A stretch of DNA of 64,000 nucleotides from Norana najaformis (Eukaryota; Annelida; Clitellata; Crassiclitellata; Hormogastridae): the NCBI GenBank assembly GCA_964023275.1, contig OZ029917.1, positions 32,950,505 to 33,014,504 on the forward strand, in the 5' to 3' direction. The translations under genes and the position numbers were made by a program. The notes below the pieces were generated by a model. The model had not been told where the DNA came from. It made no database searches and saw only the letters and a program-made list of their open reading frames with translations. Of the stretch, positions 38,696-49,799 are shown in pieces; position 1 is the first letter of the stretch; each line of letters begins with the position of its first letter.

Positions 38696-41600
38696 GGGCT
38701 ATTCCGTGTGAAATCAACCAATTTCCTAACATTTTCCCACCTTCAACCTTAGATTTGGCTGAAAATTTCTCCATGTACCTGTCCACCATTTTGAGGCACA
38801 AATACAAAATTTTATTATGATATGTCAAAATTTGGTTTAGATATACCATCTTAAAGTGAGGTGGGGTAGGCGAAAATTGGTATCCGATTTCGCGAAATGT
38901 TCTTTGAGGCCATGTTCAACATAAAATAACTCCAGAAGTAGAGGGGGTAGAGGCATGAGGTTTTCACTGTTGTATTCAGAAAGTGACTGGTGACCTAATG
39001 AGCCTATTACAATGATTGTGCCTTGAGTAGAGACTTTAGAGGACAGCTGTCAATATGCCATCTCAGAAATCGCAAACTGTATTTTCTTCAGTTTGCCTCA
39101 CCAATATGACGAAAAGCAGCTGCAAATTTTTTTTAATCTTTTCATATTCTGATTTAGCAAGTAATGGGCTCCTACTGGATGTATTTTACTTTGATGTTTA
39201 TTTACAAATGAAATCATACTGACATGCTAAACTTGGTCAAACTGATGAACGGGGGTCAACTTCACCAGCTGATATTGGGAAACTGACAACTGGGATCTAC
39301 CTGAACTTCATATTTCTGAAAAGTGCATGCATTGACCTTTCTGGTGATACAAATTTGATTTTGGTGCTCAGAAGCAATCAGGAGCAATGCTTTGTTGAAT
39401 ATAGCTCTATTTTCGATGTCGCGACTAACCAGAATCCATGTCTAGTTTTGGCTGTTAATTATGTGATTATTCATTTTTCACTGTTATGTGTACCTCTATA
39501 AAACTTGCTATTTGTTTAGATTTGAATATGTATTGAAATCAAAGTCTGCAATCAAATTAACTAGCACATGCTATTTTCTAATATTATTCATTAACCTGCT
39601 TAAGATGTTTTGTGTCTAGGTCATGATTTAATATAAATTTCTCTCTATTCTATTAATTTTTATTGTGAAGAAATCATATTTTCCCCCAATGCCTTTAAGC
39701 CTTTATGCTAATTAGCCTCTAACATGCTAATTTGCCTCTAACATGCTAATTAGCCTCTAAGCCTCTAAAGCCTCTAACATGCTAATTAGCCTCTAATGCC
39801 TCTAGCATCTCTAAGCCTTCTAGGCCCTTATTCGAATTAGCCTCTGACATGCTAATTAGCCTCTAATGCGTTTAAGCCTTTATGCTAATTAGTCTCTAAC
39901 ATGCTAATTAGCCTCTAATGTCTCTAAGCCTCTAATGCCTTTATGCTAATTAGCCTCCAAAATGCTAATTAGCCTCTAATGTTTCTAAGCCTCTAAGGAT
40001 GCCTATAAAAGAGCATTAGCGTCGGCAGAGCCGTCCATCGAGTTTGAGGTCGAACTACCATCAGCAGAGCAGTTCGTCAGCAGTAGTCGCAGTGTTCGAG
40101 TTCGACTCCGAAGTTTTCATTTAGCTAGTTAGTCGGCCGCGTTGAGTTGAGTACTCGAAATAGTTTAGTGGTTTAGTTGAGTAGTAGGTAAGTCACTGGC
40201 ATAACTGTACTTCAGTTGTTATAACTGCAGTTTTAAGTTGCAAACAATAAACGATAGAAACGTGAAGACTTTGTTGCTCAGCCTCCCGATAGACCATGGG
40301 AGCCTTGCCCTGTGGACCAACCCCAGAAGAGCACAGGTTAGGTCATTCTGGTGTATGTTCGGACCAGCCACCCTCAGGAAACACATCCAGGGTTTTGTCC
40401 GTTACATTATCTGTGGTTTTTAAAACTGGACATGTGATTAGTCAGCAATTTTGAAGAGATTGTTAAGTAGATGATAATTTGTTTATCACTATCTTGGTCA
40501 GGATGTTAAAATTTAGTTTTTATTTTATGATTTACTGGGATTATTTTGGGCAGAACATGTGATCTGTACTTGAGGCATTTTGAACAGATGTTAAGAGTTG
40601 TTGAATAGATGATAATTTGTTTTAACACTTCCAGTTAGTTTTAAATAATAACTCATCGTGCAGTATAGAACTGCAGCACTTGTGGTCTGTTTTTACATTT
40701 ATTTAAAAAATACAGTCTTCAATGTCTGATATGAAAACAAGTACATGATCCAGTCTGGAATTTCGGTGATATTTTGATCCTATGTTTTCAGTTTTTAGTT
40801 ACATGACTCACTGCAGACAATTTCAGTAGTCATGGACAGCTGCAGCATTGGAAGACACTGTAACCAAACCCAGGAATGTCATAAAACCACTTACACCACA
40901 AAAATTGGACTTAAGAGATTATCTGATTTGGCCGATGATGAAAGGCATATCTTTCTGCAAAGAATTTGTTTGGATAATCCAGTTCCTGAAATGACTGTCT
41001 GTCATCATCACGAGCAGATATAGCAAGTTTTATAGAGGTACACATAACAGTGAAAAATGAATAATCACATAATTAACAGCCAAAACTAGACATGGATTCT
41101 GGTTAGTCGCGACATCGAAAATAGAGCTATATTCAACAAAGCATTGCTCCTGATTGCTTCTGAGCACCAAAATCAAATTTGTATCACCAGAAAGGTCAAT
41201 GCATGCACTTTTCAGAAATATGAAGTTCAGGTAGATCCCAGTTGTCAGTTTCCCAATATCAGCTGGTGAAGTTGACCCCCGTTCATCAGTTTGACCAAGT
41301 TTAGCATGTCAGTATGATTTCATTTGTAAATAAACATCAAAGTAAAATACATCCAGTAGGAGCCCATTACTTGCTAAATCAGAATATGAAAAGATTAAAA
41401 AAAATTTGCAGCTGCTTTTCGTCATATTGGTGAGGCAAACTGAAGAAAATACAGTTTGCGATTTCTGAGATGGCATATTGACAGCTGTCCTCTAAAGTCT
41501 CTACTCAAGGCACAGTCATTGTAATAGGCTCATTAGGTCACCAGTCACTTTCTGAATACAACAGTGAAAACCTCATGCCTCTACCCCCTGTACTTCTGGA

Positions 41601-41826
41601 GTTATTTTATGTTGAACATGGCCTCAGAGAACATTTCGCGAAATCGGATACCAATTTTCGCCTACCCCACCTCACTTTAAGATGGTATATCTAAACCAAA
41701 TTTTGACATATCATAATAAAATTTTGTATTTGTGCCTCAAAATGGTGGACAGGTACATGGAGAAATTTTCAGCCAAATCTAAGGTTGAAGGTGGGAGGGT
41801 CTGGTTGATCTCACACGGAATGGCCC
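38696..41826. mobile_element. DNA element with 0.8 kb terminal inverted repeats (foldback type), 4 bp target duplication
   Basis: The left arm (38696-39511, 816 bp) and right arm (41020-41826, 807 bp) are near-perfect inverted copies. Ends are GGGCYATTCCGTGTGARATCAA. AGTT flanks both sides (38692-38695 and 41827-41830), and excising the element plus one AGTT restores the RT reading frame of the host LINE, which proves the boundaries. No transposase ORF is present in the 1.5 kb between the arms, so it is non-autonomous. A 4 bp target duplication is reported for a few DNA transposon superfamilies (for example Sola1, some Academ); I cannot assign one. Confidence 0.85.
39664..40406 (+). mobile_element. 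Solo LTR inside the inverted-repeat element
   Basis: The segment starts TGTGAAG and ends GTTACA, with TTAT directly repeated on both sides (39660-39663 and 40407-40410). Inside are a U3-like stretch of repeats of CTAATTAGCCTCTAACATG (about 39705-39990), a TATA box TATAAAAG at 40004-40011, and AATAAA at 40246-40251: the order expected for an LTR promoter and poly(A) signal in plus orientation. No internal region or second LTR is present, so it would be a solo LTR left by recombination. Confidence 0.7.
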
Positions 41827-43059
41827 AGTTACAAGTCCAGCTGTTGAAAGATACACAAATTTGGATGTCATCAGCACAGAAGTGATAACCAAGGGAACGT
41901 TTGCTAGTTTGCTATGAGAACCTAGGGGCACAGTATGAAGCCTAAAGAGCAAAGACTCAACCCGCAACTCTGCTGTCCAAATTAACGAGTTAATCAGACA
42001 GTTGATCCAATCACTCATTCCAGACACAAGGCCTGAACATGTGGGCTGAGGTAAGCTGCAAACCAAATTAAAAGAGTACCGGAAATACCAAACCAGTGTT
42101 GAAGAAGGTGTAAAAGAATGGAGTTATCAACTCCATCAAAAGAAGCTAACAGATCAAGAAGCACCGGGGGTGCACGACCTCACCCTACTGAACATAAAAT
42201 GTCATTACAGTAAGCAGGGCAATGAAGCTTACAATAGGCAGATTGGAAGGGACAGAGATGAGAAAAGGAAGGTAAGTGGATATGCATGTGGTTTAATACT
42301 ACATGTTCAATAAGGTTTCAAATAAAACTTAGATGAGAAATGGGCCAATAATTTGAAAGATCATCAGGATCAAGTGATGGCTTCTTGAGAAGTTCATGAA
42401 TTTGTCATATAAAAACACGTTAACCTGATATTTGCCAGTTACATCAGTCCCAAAGCAATTAATCAGACTCATTTCAACTGCATTCACGCACCTAAGATCA
42501 TTTCCATTTCACTCCACATTCATCTGCTATTAATAGCCAAGACACAACATACAGATGTGGAACAGAGTTCTGTAGAACTTGTGCTGTTTGCAACTCCTTA
42601 CTGCAGTGTATAAAGCATCTCTTCCCACCTACAGGAACACCATGTTATTTTGAGTGCTCAAAACGTAAGCCATATCGAAGATCGTATTAAAACAAGATAT
42701 CATTGTAATATGAAATTGATAACCATTACATTCCCTAGGCTTTACAAGTACTGGACCACAAAAAATGTTAGAAAATCTTTGCACCACAATTCCTGTTGTT
42801 AACTCTTTTCTTCAGCACTCAAAAATACCACATTGACTTAACCAGTTCATTCACTGGTTCTTGATCAAAACATAATCAATGATGCAAGATGAGTCTCATT
42901 CAGTTCTGAAATCCATGTGTAAGCCATTCTGAGCAAAGGTCATTTTCACAAGTACATGAATGTTGGAGTTGAGCAGACAAGTGGTGAAACCAAACTGTTA
43001 ACCACTTGGCCTTAATGCACCAACAGCAATGAGACAGTCCAAGCAAAAATAAATGTATG

Positions 43060-43974
43060 TTATACATAGACGTTAATCAATCTGCTTATAACTGTTCGGC
43101 AGAGTGGACAGATTTTTGGTAGCTCGGCATTACAACTGATGACTTCTGCACAGGCCAGACACATGCACAAATGCCGGCAAGGCAAAACTACCACAGATTT
43201 GTTCTTATCTTGGCATATGACGCACAAAAGTTTATCTTCTTGTGATTGCAAAGAGCGATGCGATTTATCGATATTACTGTTCTGACTTGATCTACAGCGA
43301 GCTTTAGAATCTCTGTTGTGAAATGGTGAATAACGTTCAGCGTCCGAATCTGAATCAGACTGATGACCTGTAGTCTCCTCTGTAAAAGTTGAGTGTACAT
43401 CCTCATCATCTGAGTCTGAACTTTCCCCATTCGAAATTTCCGCTCTTAAGTCACGAACATCATCATAGTCGAGGACCAGGTGTTCATTAGCATTCCAGTC
43501 GTCCTCGCTATCATCATTTGTGCCTCTTACAATAAAATCACGAGTGTGGCGATTTCGCCATCGGTGTGGAAGGAAATACTTCATATATGGCACCCACTTT
43601 CTTCGATGAATCGCCGAAAAAATTGCAACAGCAACTGCTAAAGAAACGCCGATTGGAAGTGGCGTAAGAAATTGTTGGAACACACAAAACCAATAGAAAA
43701 TTAGATCGCAAATGTTGTTTCGAGTTTCAAGGATCGTTTTAAGGCCATAGTGATCAAAGTCTTCCTGGGATAACCTGCACGTGATAATTTTATCAAGAAG
43801 TTCTCCAACATTATACACTTCATCTGTCGCAGTTCGGAGAAAGTCGATTACAAACAGTAACAGCCTTTCGTTTAATGCAGCTATTGTCGCCAGTAAACTC
43901 ACGACACCCGTTAAGAAGCTGAACACACCTTCCATAACATCAGTACAGGCAGTTAAAAGATCCCAGATAAACAT
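43060..43974 (-). CDS. RNF26: RNF26-like membrane RING E3 ubiquitin ligase, single exon
   Basis: A 304-codon uninterrupted frame starts MFIWDLL and ends NVYV before TAA. Two hydrophobic blocks (about 15-47 and 88-123) are long enough to span a membrane more than once each. An acidic, Ser/Asp-rich linker (about 150-245) follows, then a C-terminal RING with Cys251, Cys254, Cys266, His268, Cys272, Cys275, Cys289 and Cys292 (CVICQD, PCRHLCMC, CPLCR). An N-terminal membrane part, acidic linker, extreme C-terminal RING ending in NVY, and no introns fit RNF26, an ER E3 ligase that organises perinuclear endosomes and acts on STING in vertebrates. It is shorter than the human protein (about 430 aa) and probably has fewer membrane passes. 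Another IAP/MUL1-type RING family member is the alternative. Confidence 0.75.
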   Translation of the reverse strand: MFIWDLLTACTDVMEGVFSFLTGVVSLLATIAALNERLLLFVIDFLRTATDEVYNVGELLDKIITCRLSQEDFDHYGLKTILETRNNICDLIFYWFCVFQQFLTPLPIGVSLAVAVAIFSAIHRRKWVPYMKYFLPHRWRNRHTRDFIVRGTNDDSEDDWNANEHLVLDYDDVRDLRAEISNGESSDSDDEDVHSTFTEETTGHQSDSDSDAERYSPFHNRDSKARCRSSQNSNIDKSHRSLQSQEDKLLCVICQDKNKSVVVLPCRHLCMCLACAEVISCNAELPKICPLCRTVISRLINVYV

Positions 43975-44334
43975 ACTTGTTACTCAATAGCTATGCAGAT
44001 GTAAACATTACACTCGAAATTACGAAACCATAAGTTTTGTAACCACCGTTACAGTTGTCGACTTCCGGCTGCGTTCCAAGTCGGAGCTGGATTAAACAGA
44101 GCAACTCAAGTGTGAGCCGCTTCTGTTCCAAGACGTAACTAAATTGACGAGCTTGCTGTTTAATACATTGCAATGTGATGTGTTGTTTTGACGAAACATG
44201 TTATATTTTTGCACTCTATGTTTGCTTTCTACCTCGTCATCATAATAACGTATTGGCACCTTTAGAAAAACGTATACATTTAACATCTACCTTTCAGTTG
44301 CATGCGCCCCACTAACAGACTATAATTACGGGAT

Positions 44335-44880
44335 CATAATCGTAATAGTAATCTCGAGATTTCTACAGCGCCCAACGAAAGCTAAGTCGCGGGAACCAGC
44401 TTATTCACAGGCGCTCAGTCAAAACAAAATCGAAGGGCAAAAGGGTTCGGTTCCAGGTCAAGATCCAGGAGTCACGCAGTCAGACAGTCGGACGCCTACG
44501 GTGGATGGTGTTTGAAATTGAAGCGAGAAGACAGATAAAGGGAATGGGAAGAACCAGGATAAGAGTTTTGGTAAAGTAATGTTTTCAGTCTTAAGTGAAA
44601 GACCTGTGCAGAAACTGAAAGAGGTGAAGTGTTGGTGAGTTCGTATGATGGATCAGATAATTGTCGTAATTCTGGCGGGAGTTTATTCCAGAAGGGTGGG
44701 GCACCTATGGCTATGGAGCGATTTCCAAATTTTAAGGATGATGTGACGGGAGGGCGAAGAAGTGTTAGAACAGATGAAGAGCGGGTTGAACGGAATGTTT
44801 GGATTGTATATAATTGACGAAGATAGGAGGGTTGGGAGGATTGAAGTGTGTTGTAGGTGAGGGATAAGACGGAAATCAAT
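44335..44880 (-). mobile_element. CR1-like LINE 3' end with RT C-terminus and ATTACG tail
   Basis: The minus strand encodes SSQPSYLRQLYTI, FGNRSIAIGAPPFWNKLPPE and FHLRLKTLLY (standard CR1 C-terminus), then a 3' UTR with GAGCGCCTGTGAATAAGC and GTTGGGCGCTGTAGAAATC and ends in TTACGAT units. A second copy is at 58345-58690. Confidence 0.85.
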
Positions 44881-45039
44881 TAATTACTAGCTATGCAGCA
44901 GCTAGAATACAGCCAATAATTTTGATCATAGCATACATAACGTAAGATAACAAGTGTTTTAAGTGGTTCAGAAGACGAGTAATCTGTGTTGTCACTCTTG
45001 TCTATTCAGAATATTTGTCTCTATGGCCACCTTTTACCT

Positions 45040-45560
45040 CCTGTCTGATAATGTCTGAATCCAAGCTAGCGTCTGTTCCCTAACCCCGCAGGCTTGAAAC
45101 TTTTTGGCCAGGCTTACATGAGGTACTTTGTCAAATGCCTTGGCAAATATAGATAAACTATGTTCACAGGTTTTCTGCTTCCATCTTTTACTAAATCTCC
45201 TCAAAGAACTCTAACATATTTGTCCAAAACGAACGATCTCTTGTAAATCTATGTTGACTGCCATTTATTACCATACGCATTTAAATGTTCCACTATATTA
45301 TCCTTAATGATTCTGTCCATGACCTTGCACACAACACTAATTAAACTGACTGGTCTATGACTACATGGTTCACTTCTGTTTCCCTTCTTAAACAATGGCA
45401 CTATGAGCACATCTCTCCGTTCCTGTGATACCTCTCCAGTCTGCATTGAGCACTGAAGATCTGTGCTAATGCCTCTCCAATTTCTTCTCTCACTTCATGT
45501 AAAGATTTCTGACGTACTTCATCTATACCTGGACTCATGTCAGTTTTCAACCTCTGCAGC
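45040..45560 (-). mobile_element. LINE RT fragment (fingers/palm start)
   Basis: The minus strand reads DEVRQKSLHEVREEIGEAL, then VPLFKKGNRSEPCSHRPVSL and CKVMDRIIKDNIVEHL, the region before the RT palm. Frameshifts interrupt it. A different LINE family from the ATTACG-tail elements, judged by sequence. Confidence 0.75.
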
Positions 45561-46292
45561 TGTTCTATCACATTTGCCTTGGTACACAGTATCTGTTACA
45601 ATACCTTTCCAACACTGCCTACAGATTTTTTGCTCATGAATCAGAGCTGCATCTTCAGTTGCACCTATACAACTATGAAGCATTTAATAATAGAAAACCA
45701 TGAATCAAGTGTGTTAACTGTTTTATTTTAACTATTAAGCTAAATGAGTATAGTAGATCCGTACTAAGATGAAACTTAATTTTGCTACAGTAGCTAAATA
45801 GTTATAAATTTCTATTAATAATATACACAGGCAAAATACATTTGGCTGCAAATGAATTTAGGAGACATTCATAGGTTTACTACACACTACTGGAAAAGTT
45901 TATTTTATTGACATCAGTTTATAGGCCTGTTCGCATATAAACCGACCTGTAGAAACTAATTAAAACGGCCATGGCCCCCGGCACAGCCGACCACAATATT
46001 AAAAATCATTCCGGCGTTGCACCTGGAGTGCATAACAATAAAACGGGTTCGCACTTTTTGCATCTGGTCACGCGAACGACACCTGGCGGCGGCGTCGCAA
46101 GTTTGGCGCGCTTGTCTCGTTGCGATCGTCTGCTGTGATCGTCTGCAGCTGACGCAGCAGACGACACTGCACGGTTATGACAGTATACCTGCCAGATGCG
46201 TCTACGTGTGTGCCATACCGCATATGATTTATGACTGCAGTGACCACGAGTTCGCATGGGTCACGTATGCTGTTGTCCTGCCCACTGGTCAG

Positions 46293-46300
46293 TATAAAAC
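46293..46300 (+). promoter_or_regulatory. TATA box of the chitin-binding gene
   Basis: TATAAAAC lies 37 bases upstream of the first ATG (46337). A TCAACAGT initiator-like word at 46321 is about 28 bases downstream of the box, which implies a 5' UTR of only about 15 bases. Short leaders behind strong TATA boxes are common in secreted matrix and cuticle genes. Confidence 0.6.
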
Positions 46301-46336
46301 TTTCGGACGCTGCACAGTGGTCAACAGTGCGGCTAA

Positions 46337-48224
46337 ATGTTCCGTGGTAACATGGCTTTTTTCGGGTTCGTCGCAAGCGTGGCAGTGCTGGTATTGGGAA
46401 TCGAATCCCAACCGTACCTACAGCATTCTCCGCACCAGCCATACGGAGTTGAGTCCAGCGGATATGGAGGTGGACAGGCAGCCGGCGGAGGAGGTGGTTA
46501 CTCGTCCAGCTCCGGATCTTCAGACGGATCGTACCAAACGGAAACAAAGTACTACTACGGCGGAAAGTACCAAGGTAACAGATTTCAAATGAATGGTAAA
46601 ACTTTAATGGTAAAACCATTACGATACGAGTGTTAGAATTAGATAAAATCACAGCATATACCTTTCAATGTTCATGTCAAGGCATAGGATATGGTTTCGG
46701 CAATACATACAATACCATACCATGCGTTTCAAGTAATCATCTGGAACTGTAGTCTATCTGCGTAGAATAGTAGCCTACCTATCTAGAACAATAACCTACA
46801 TATCTAGAACAATAACCTACATATCTAGAACAATAACTTATATATCTAGAACAATAACCTAGTTATCTAGAACAATAACATAACCTATCTATCTAGAACA
46901 ATAACCTATATATCTAGAACAATAGCCTATCTATCTAGAACAATAACAACCTATCTATCTAGAACAATAGCCTATTAATCTAGAACAATAGCCTATTAAT
47001 CTACGCACGCAATTTCTCAAAGCCTTCGATTTATGCTTTGTGATTAGATAGTAGCCCTTAACAATTAGGCCTACAGATATAATAAAAAAATCAAGAACAT
47101 TTCCGGGGGCGTCACATTCTGGCATTCCACCATGCTCGGGTCTGGTCTGAGGGGCACCGCCATTTAACCAAGAAGGGCGTGAGGAGGCGAACCGCCCCCA
47201 CACGCCTATAGCTAAACCCGCCACAGCATGTATGCCACAGTAAGTAAGTAAGTAAGACATTTGTTGACACGCCATGTGTCCATCGGCTGAGCGAGGAATC
47301 GTAGGCGTACTACAGTACTTTGCATTATGCTGTAGGAAGCTGTACGACTGACGGCCTGTACTATTATGACGACACCATGTTCGTGATTTGTTCGAACGGA
47401 TACCCACACGAGCAGCCCTGCCCACCAGGAACAAAGACTTCCGGTTCACCTAAATACCAGGCCGGGTACTACTACGGCTACACGGATCTCTGCAGCGTCA
47501 ACCTCGTCGACTATGGCTACGGACCAGAGTATTATGCCCCCAAGGGGTACCCTGTCGCTGGAGACGGGTACGGTGCTGACAAGAAAGAGGTTTACGGAGA
47601 CAAGGGATCTGGTTACGGCGGATACGGGTACGACAAAGGAGCCTATAGTAAGGACAACTATGCCGCAAAGGTAAGCGGAATTGATGTAATCAATAGTACA
47701 GCGTTTGAGACCAAGAGAATATGTGAGGTAATAATAAATAGCAAGCATTTTGCACCTTGAGTGCAAAATTATGTTTAGCGGAGTCCAGGTAAAGGGCTAC
47801 TCCCCCATCAAATGAATCAGGCTAGTCCTGGCAATACCCAGAAAGTTGGTCCACTTATTGATTTTCTGATTACTGAGCTGACTATCTCACATACTTTACT
47901 ATTGTGGCTTCCTTGGATGCTATTCGAACCCCAGTTCGAAAAGCCTATTGCAGCCAGTGGAATCCATTAGTTGATTTTTATTTATTTATTGATCTATCCA
48001 TTCATTCGTTTCAGAACCGAGAGTACGGATCGTATGAGTATGGCGAATCAGTGAAAAAGGACGCCTACCCTAAGGACAACCGACTCTCGTACGCCGACAC
48101 TCCAAAGAACACCTACCCTCAGCGGAACGTCTACCCACAGGCCGATGTCTACCCACCCAAGTACAAGGACACATACGCCCCATCAAAAGCTTCTTACGGC
48201 TCAGCCTCCGACAAGAAATACTAA
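46337..48224 (+). CDS. Secreted Gly/Tyr-rich protein with a chitin-binding (CBM14-like) domain, 3 exons
   Basis: Exons 46337-46574, 47336-47670 and 48015-48224 join in phase to give 260 residues. The N-terminus (MAFFGFVASVAVLVLGIES, then QPYLQ) is a signal peptide; Met6 may be the real start. Residues 30-78 are Gly/Ser/Tyr-rich. Residues 82-132 resemble a peritrophin-A/CBM14 domain: C-TTDGLYYY, MFVICSNGYPHEQPC and CPPGT. Only four cysteines are present (82, 98, 108, 132) instead of six. The rest is low-complexity Tyr/Lys/Gly then Tyr/Pro/Lys (DAYPKDN, NTYPQRNVYPQADVYPPKY) to DKKY. It most likely binds chitin in cuticle, chaetae, shell or peritrophic matrix; the tissue cannot be told. Tyr/Lys richness would suit cross-linking (inference). 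Exons 1 and 2 are separated by a minisatellite. Confidence 0.85.
46765..47003. repeat. 21 bp minisatellite TATCTAGAACAATARCCTA
   Basis: About eleven units of 20-23 bp, each containing CTAGAACAATA, in intron 1 of the chitin-binding gene. Units vary in an inserted CATAAC or CAAC. Confidence 0.9.
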
Positions 48225-48639
48225 CCGACTCAAATCAAGGACTCATCACGACAAGTTCCGCATCAATTTGTAACAGAAATGGCCTCGCTGGAAACCTAAT
48301 GCGCGTAGATTTAATTTCAAAATAGCAGCCGACTCAGCGCCGTTGAAACACTGTAAATTTTTGGCTTTTAAATGTTGTATTTTCAGACGTTGAGCGCGCG
48401 AACTGCATCAGTGACAGTTGGGTCTGATTGAATAATAGTAATACATCAAAGTTTATGCTATAGATGCAAAATTAGAGTGTTGATTTTGAAAGACGATTTT
48501 GTTGTCAATCTGTGCTGATTTGTTGCAAACTCCTTGCATTTTCTATTCATTCATCCATTCATTCAGGCAGGCAGTCAATCAATTAGTAGATCAGTCAATC
48601 AGCAAGCCAGTCGGTCAGTCGATCTATTCTGATTCGATA

Positions 48640-48735
48640 TTATCCAATCTAGTCTAATGTAATCTAATTATTTTAATCTAGGCCTAATGCCCAGCAAGGC
48701 ATCAATCGATAGTCGCTTTAAGTAAAACTTTAAAT
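48640..48735 (-). mobile_element. CR1-like LINE tail (TCTAAT family)
   Basis: AATCTAGTCTAATGTAATC followed by GGCATCAATCGATAGTCGC, matching the 3' ends at 10.2 and 14.8 kb. Confidence 0.5.
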
Positions 48736-48979
48736 TTTATTTGCAGCTATATGTTTATGTAAAATGATGCTACGGTCCACCCACATGCAAATTAATATGT
48801 TTCCTGATGCCTTTCGTCACAATTAGCACTTTCCAACACCGCAGGCAACGTCAGCGGAAAAAGAAATTGAACCGTAAGCGGAGTTATAGGTCTACTAGAT
48901 GTTATTGGTCATGTAACGTAATAAATATTTCCATAGCATCCTTCAAACACCTCCCGAAAAGCGCTGCTTACACGACCTT

Positions 48980-49600
48980 CTAACTGATATAGCAAAATAG
49001 AAGGTCATCAAGGAAAGAGGGAGGGTCTCGAACAAATGGGATCGATAATGTCTTGCATGAAGACTTGATGGTCAATGGACTCGATGCGGTGGAAAGATTG
49101 GCGAGAAAATGGTTTGATTTCCAGGTCAAAAATGATGTTAAGAACAGAATGAGACAGATTTGGAGATAAAAGATAAGCGTAGGAAGTGATAATGAGATCA
49201 AGAGTGTGGCTCGTGAAGTAAGTTGGGCAGTTGATGTACCGGACAAGATTGAGTCTATCAGAAGATTCAGGAATATTGAAGTTAGCAGTAAGTGAAAACT
49301 CGTTTTAGGGACTGGAAGTGAAAGGAGCGAGGCAAATTCATCAAGGAAGACAAAGGGTTCTGAGAAGTAGGTAGACGATGTTGGAGGAGGATAGATATTG
49401 AACACTTTAACTAGATCAATAGCGAGCCTGCAAGAGATAGCAGCGCATTCAAAGGAGCGAAAGTTACGACGACAGAAGTCAAGGTCGACACGTGATTCAC
49501 GAACCATGAACTCAATGCCACGAAGGGTGCGAAGAAGATCATGAAAGTGTGTCGCACCCACATGAAGAATTTTAAATTGAATTTTAAACATCTCCAATAA
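48980..49600 (-). mobile_element. CR1-like LINE endonuclease fragment, 205-codon open frame
   Basis: A 205-codon minus-strand frame carries IYPPPTSSTYF and FLDEFASLLS, close to the IYRPPSSS...FLDEFSSLL segment of the LINE apurinic endonuclease, followed by a degenerate remainder. It is the only endonuclease-part LINE fragment I see in the window. It is not a host gene. Confidence 0.7.
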
Positions 49601-49748
49601 ACCTACATATAGGCCATACTGTGCAAAATGGCGGACGGATCAAAACCTCGAGACTATTGGCTGCAGAAGTCTGTTGTTCTTTTCATCACTTTTGTCCGCT
49701 TGTTTTTGTACGACTGGCGGGCACAGTGAATTTAAGACATATCATGTC

Positions 49749-49797
49749 AGGTTAGTACTTAGATGGGTGACCGTCTGGGGAAATACCATGCCACCCG
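49749..49797 (+). pseudogene. 5S rRNA-derived fragment
   Basis: GGTTAGTACTTAGATGGGTGACC followed by GTCTGGGGAAATACCATG matches the 3' half of eukaryotic 5S rRNA, including the internal-promoter C box, with a few changes. The 5' half is not recognisable. It is a 5S pseudogene piece or the head of a 5S-derived (SINE3-type) element. Confidence 0.8.
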
Positions 49798-49799
49798 GC

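Larger units (their letters stand above)
37800..42300 (-). mobile_element. CR1-like LINE, split by a 3.1 kb insertion
   Basis: Minus strand, 5' to 3': near 42175-42080 the RT palm reads LLDLLASFDGVDNSILL; near 41900-41840 it reads YHFCADDIQICVSFNSW (YADD box). After the insertion it continues near 38690-38600 with a CIQ...HSWMAANK-like segment and runs to the 3' UTR words ACTTCTATAGTGCCATTATA and GGGATCAATTGATGG near 37815. Stops and frameshifts show it is dead. The insertion sits in the RT domain just after YADD. Confidence 0.8.

Noticed and set aside
39700..40000. CRISPR-like array because of the regular CTAATTAGCCTCTAA repeats
   Set aside because: Spacers are short and related, and the repeats sit in the U3 region of a solo LTR in a eukaryotic genome.
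46017..46652. Overlapping 191- and 194-codon frames on both strands around the chitin-binding gene start
   Set aside because: They overlap the promoter and exon 1 of the real gene in other frames; long frames here reflect GC-rich codon shadow.
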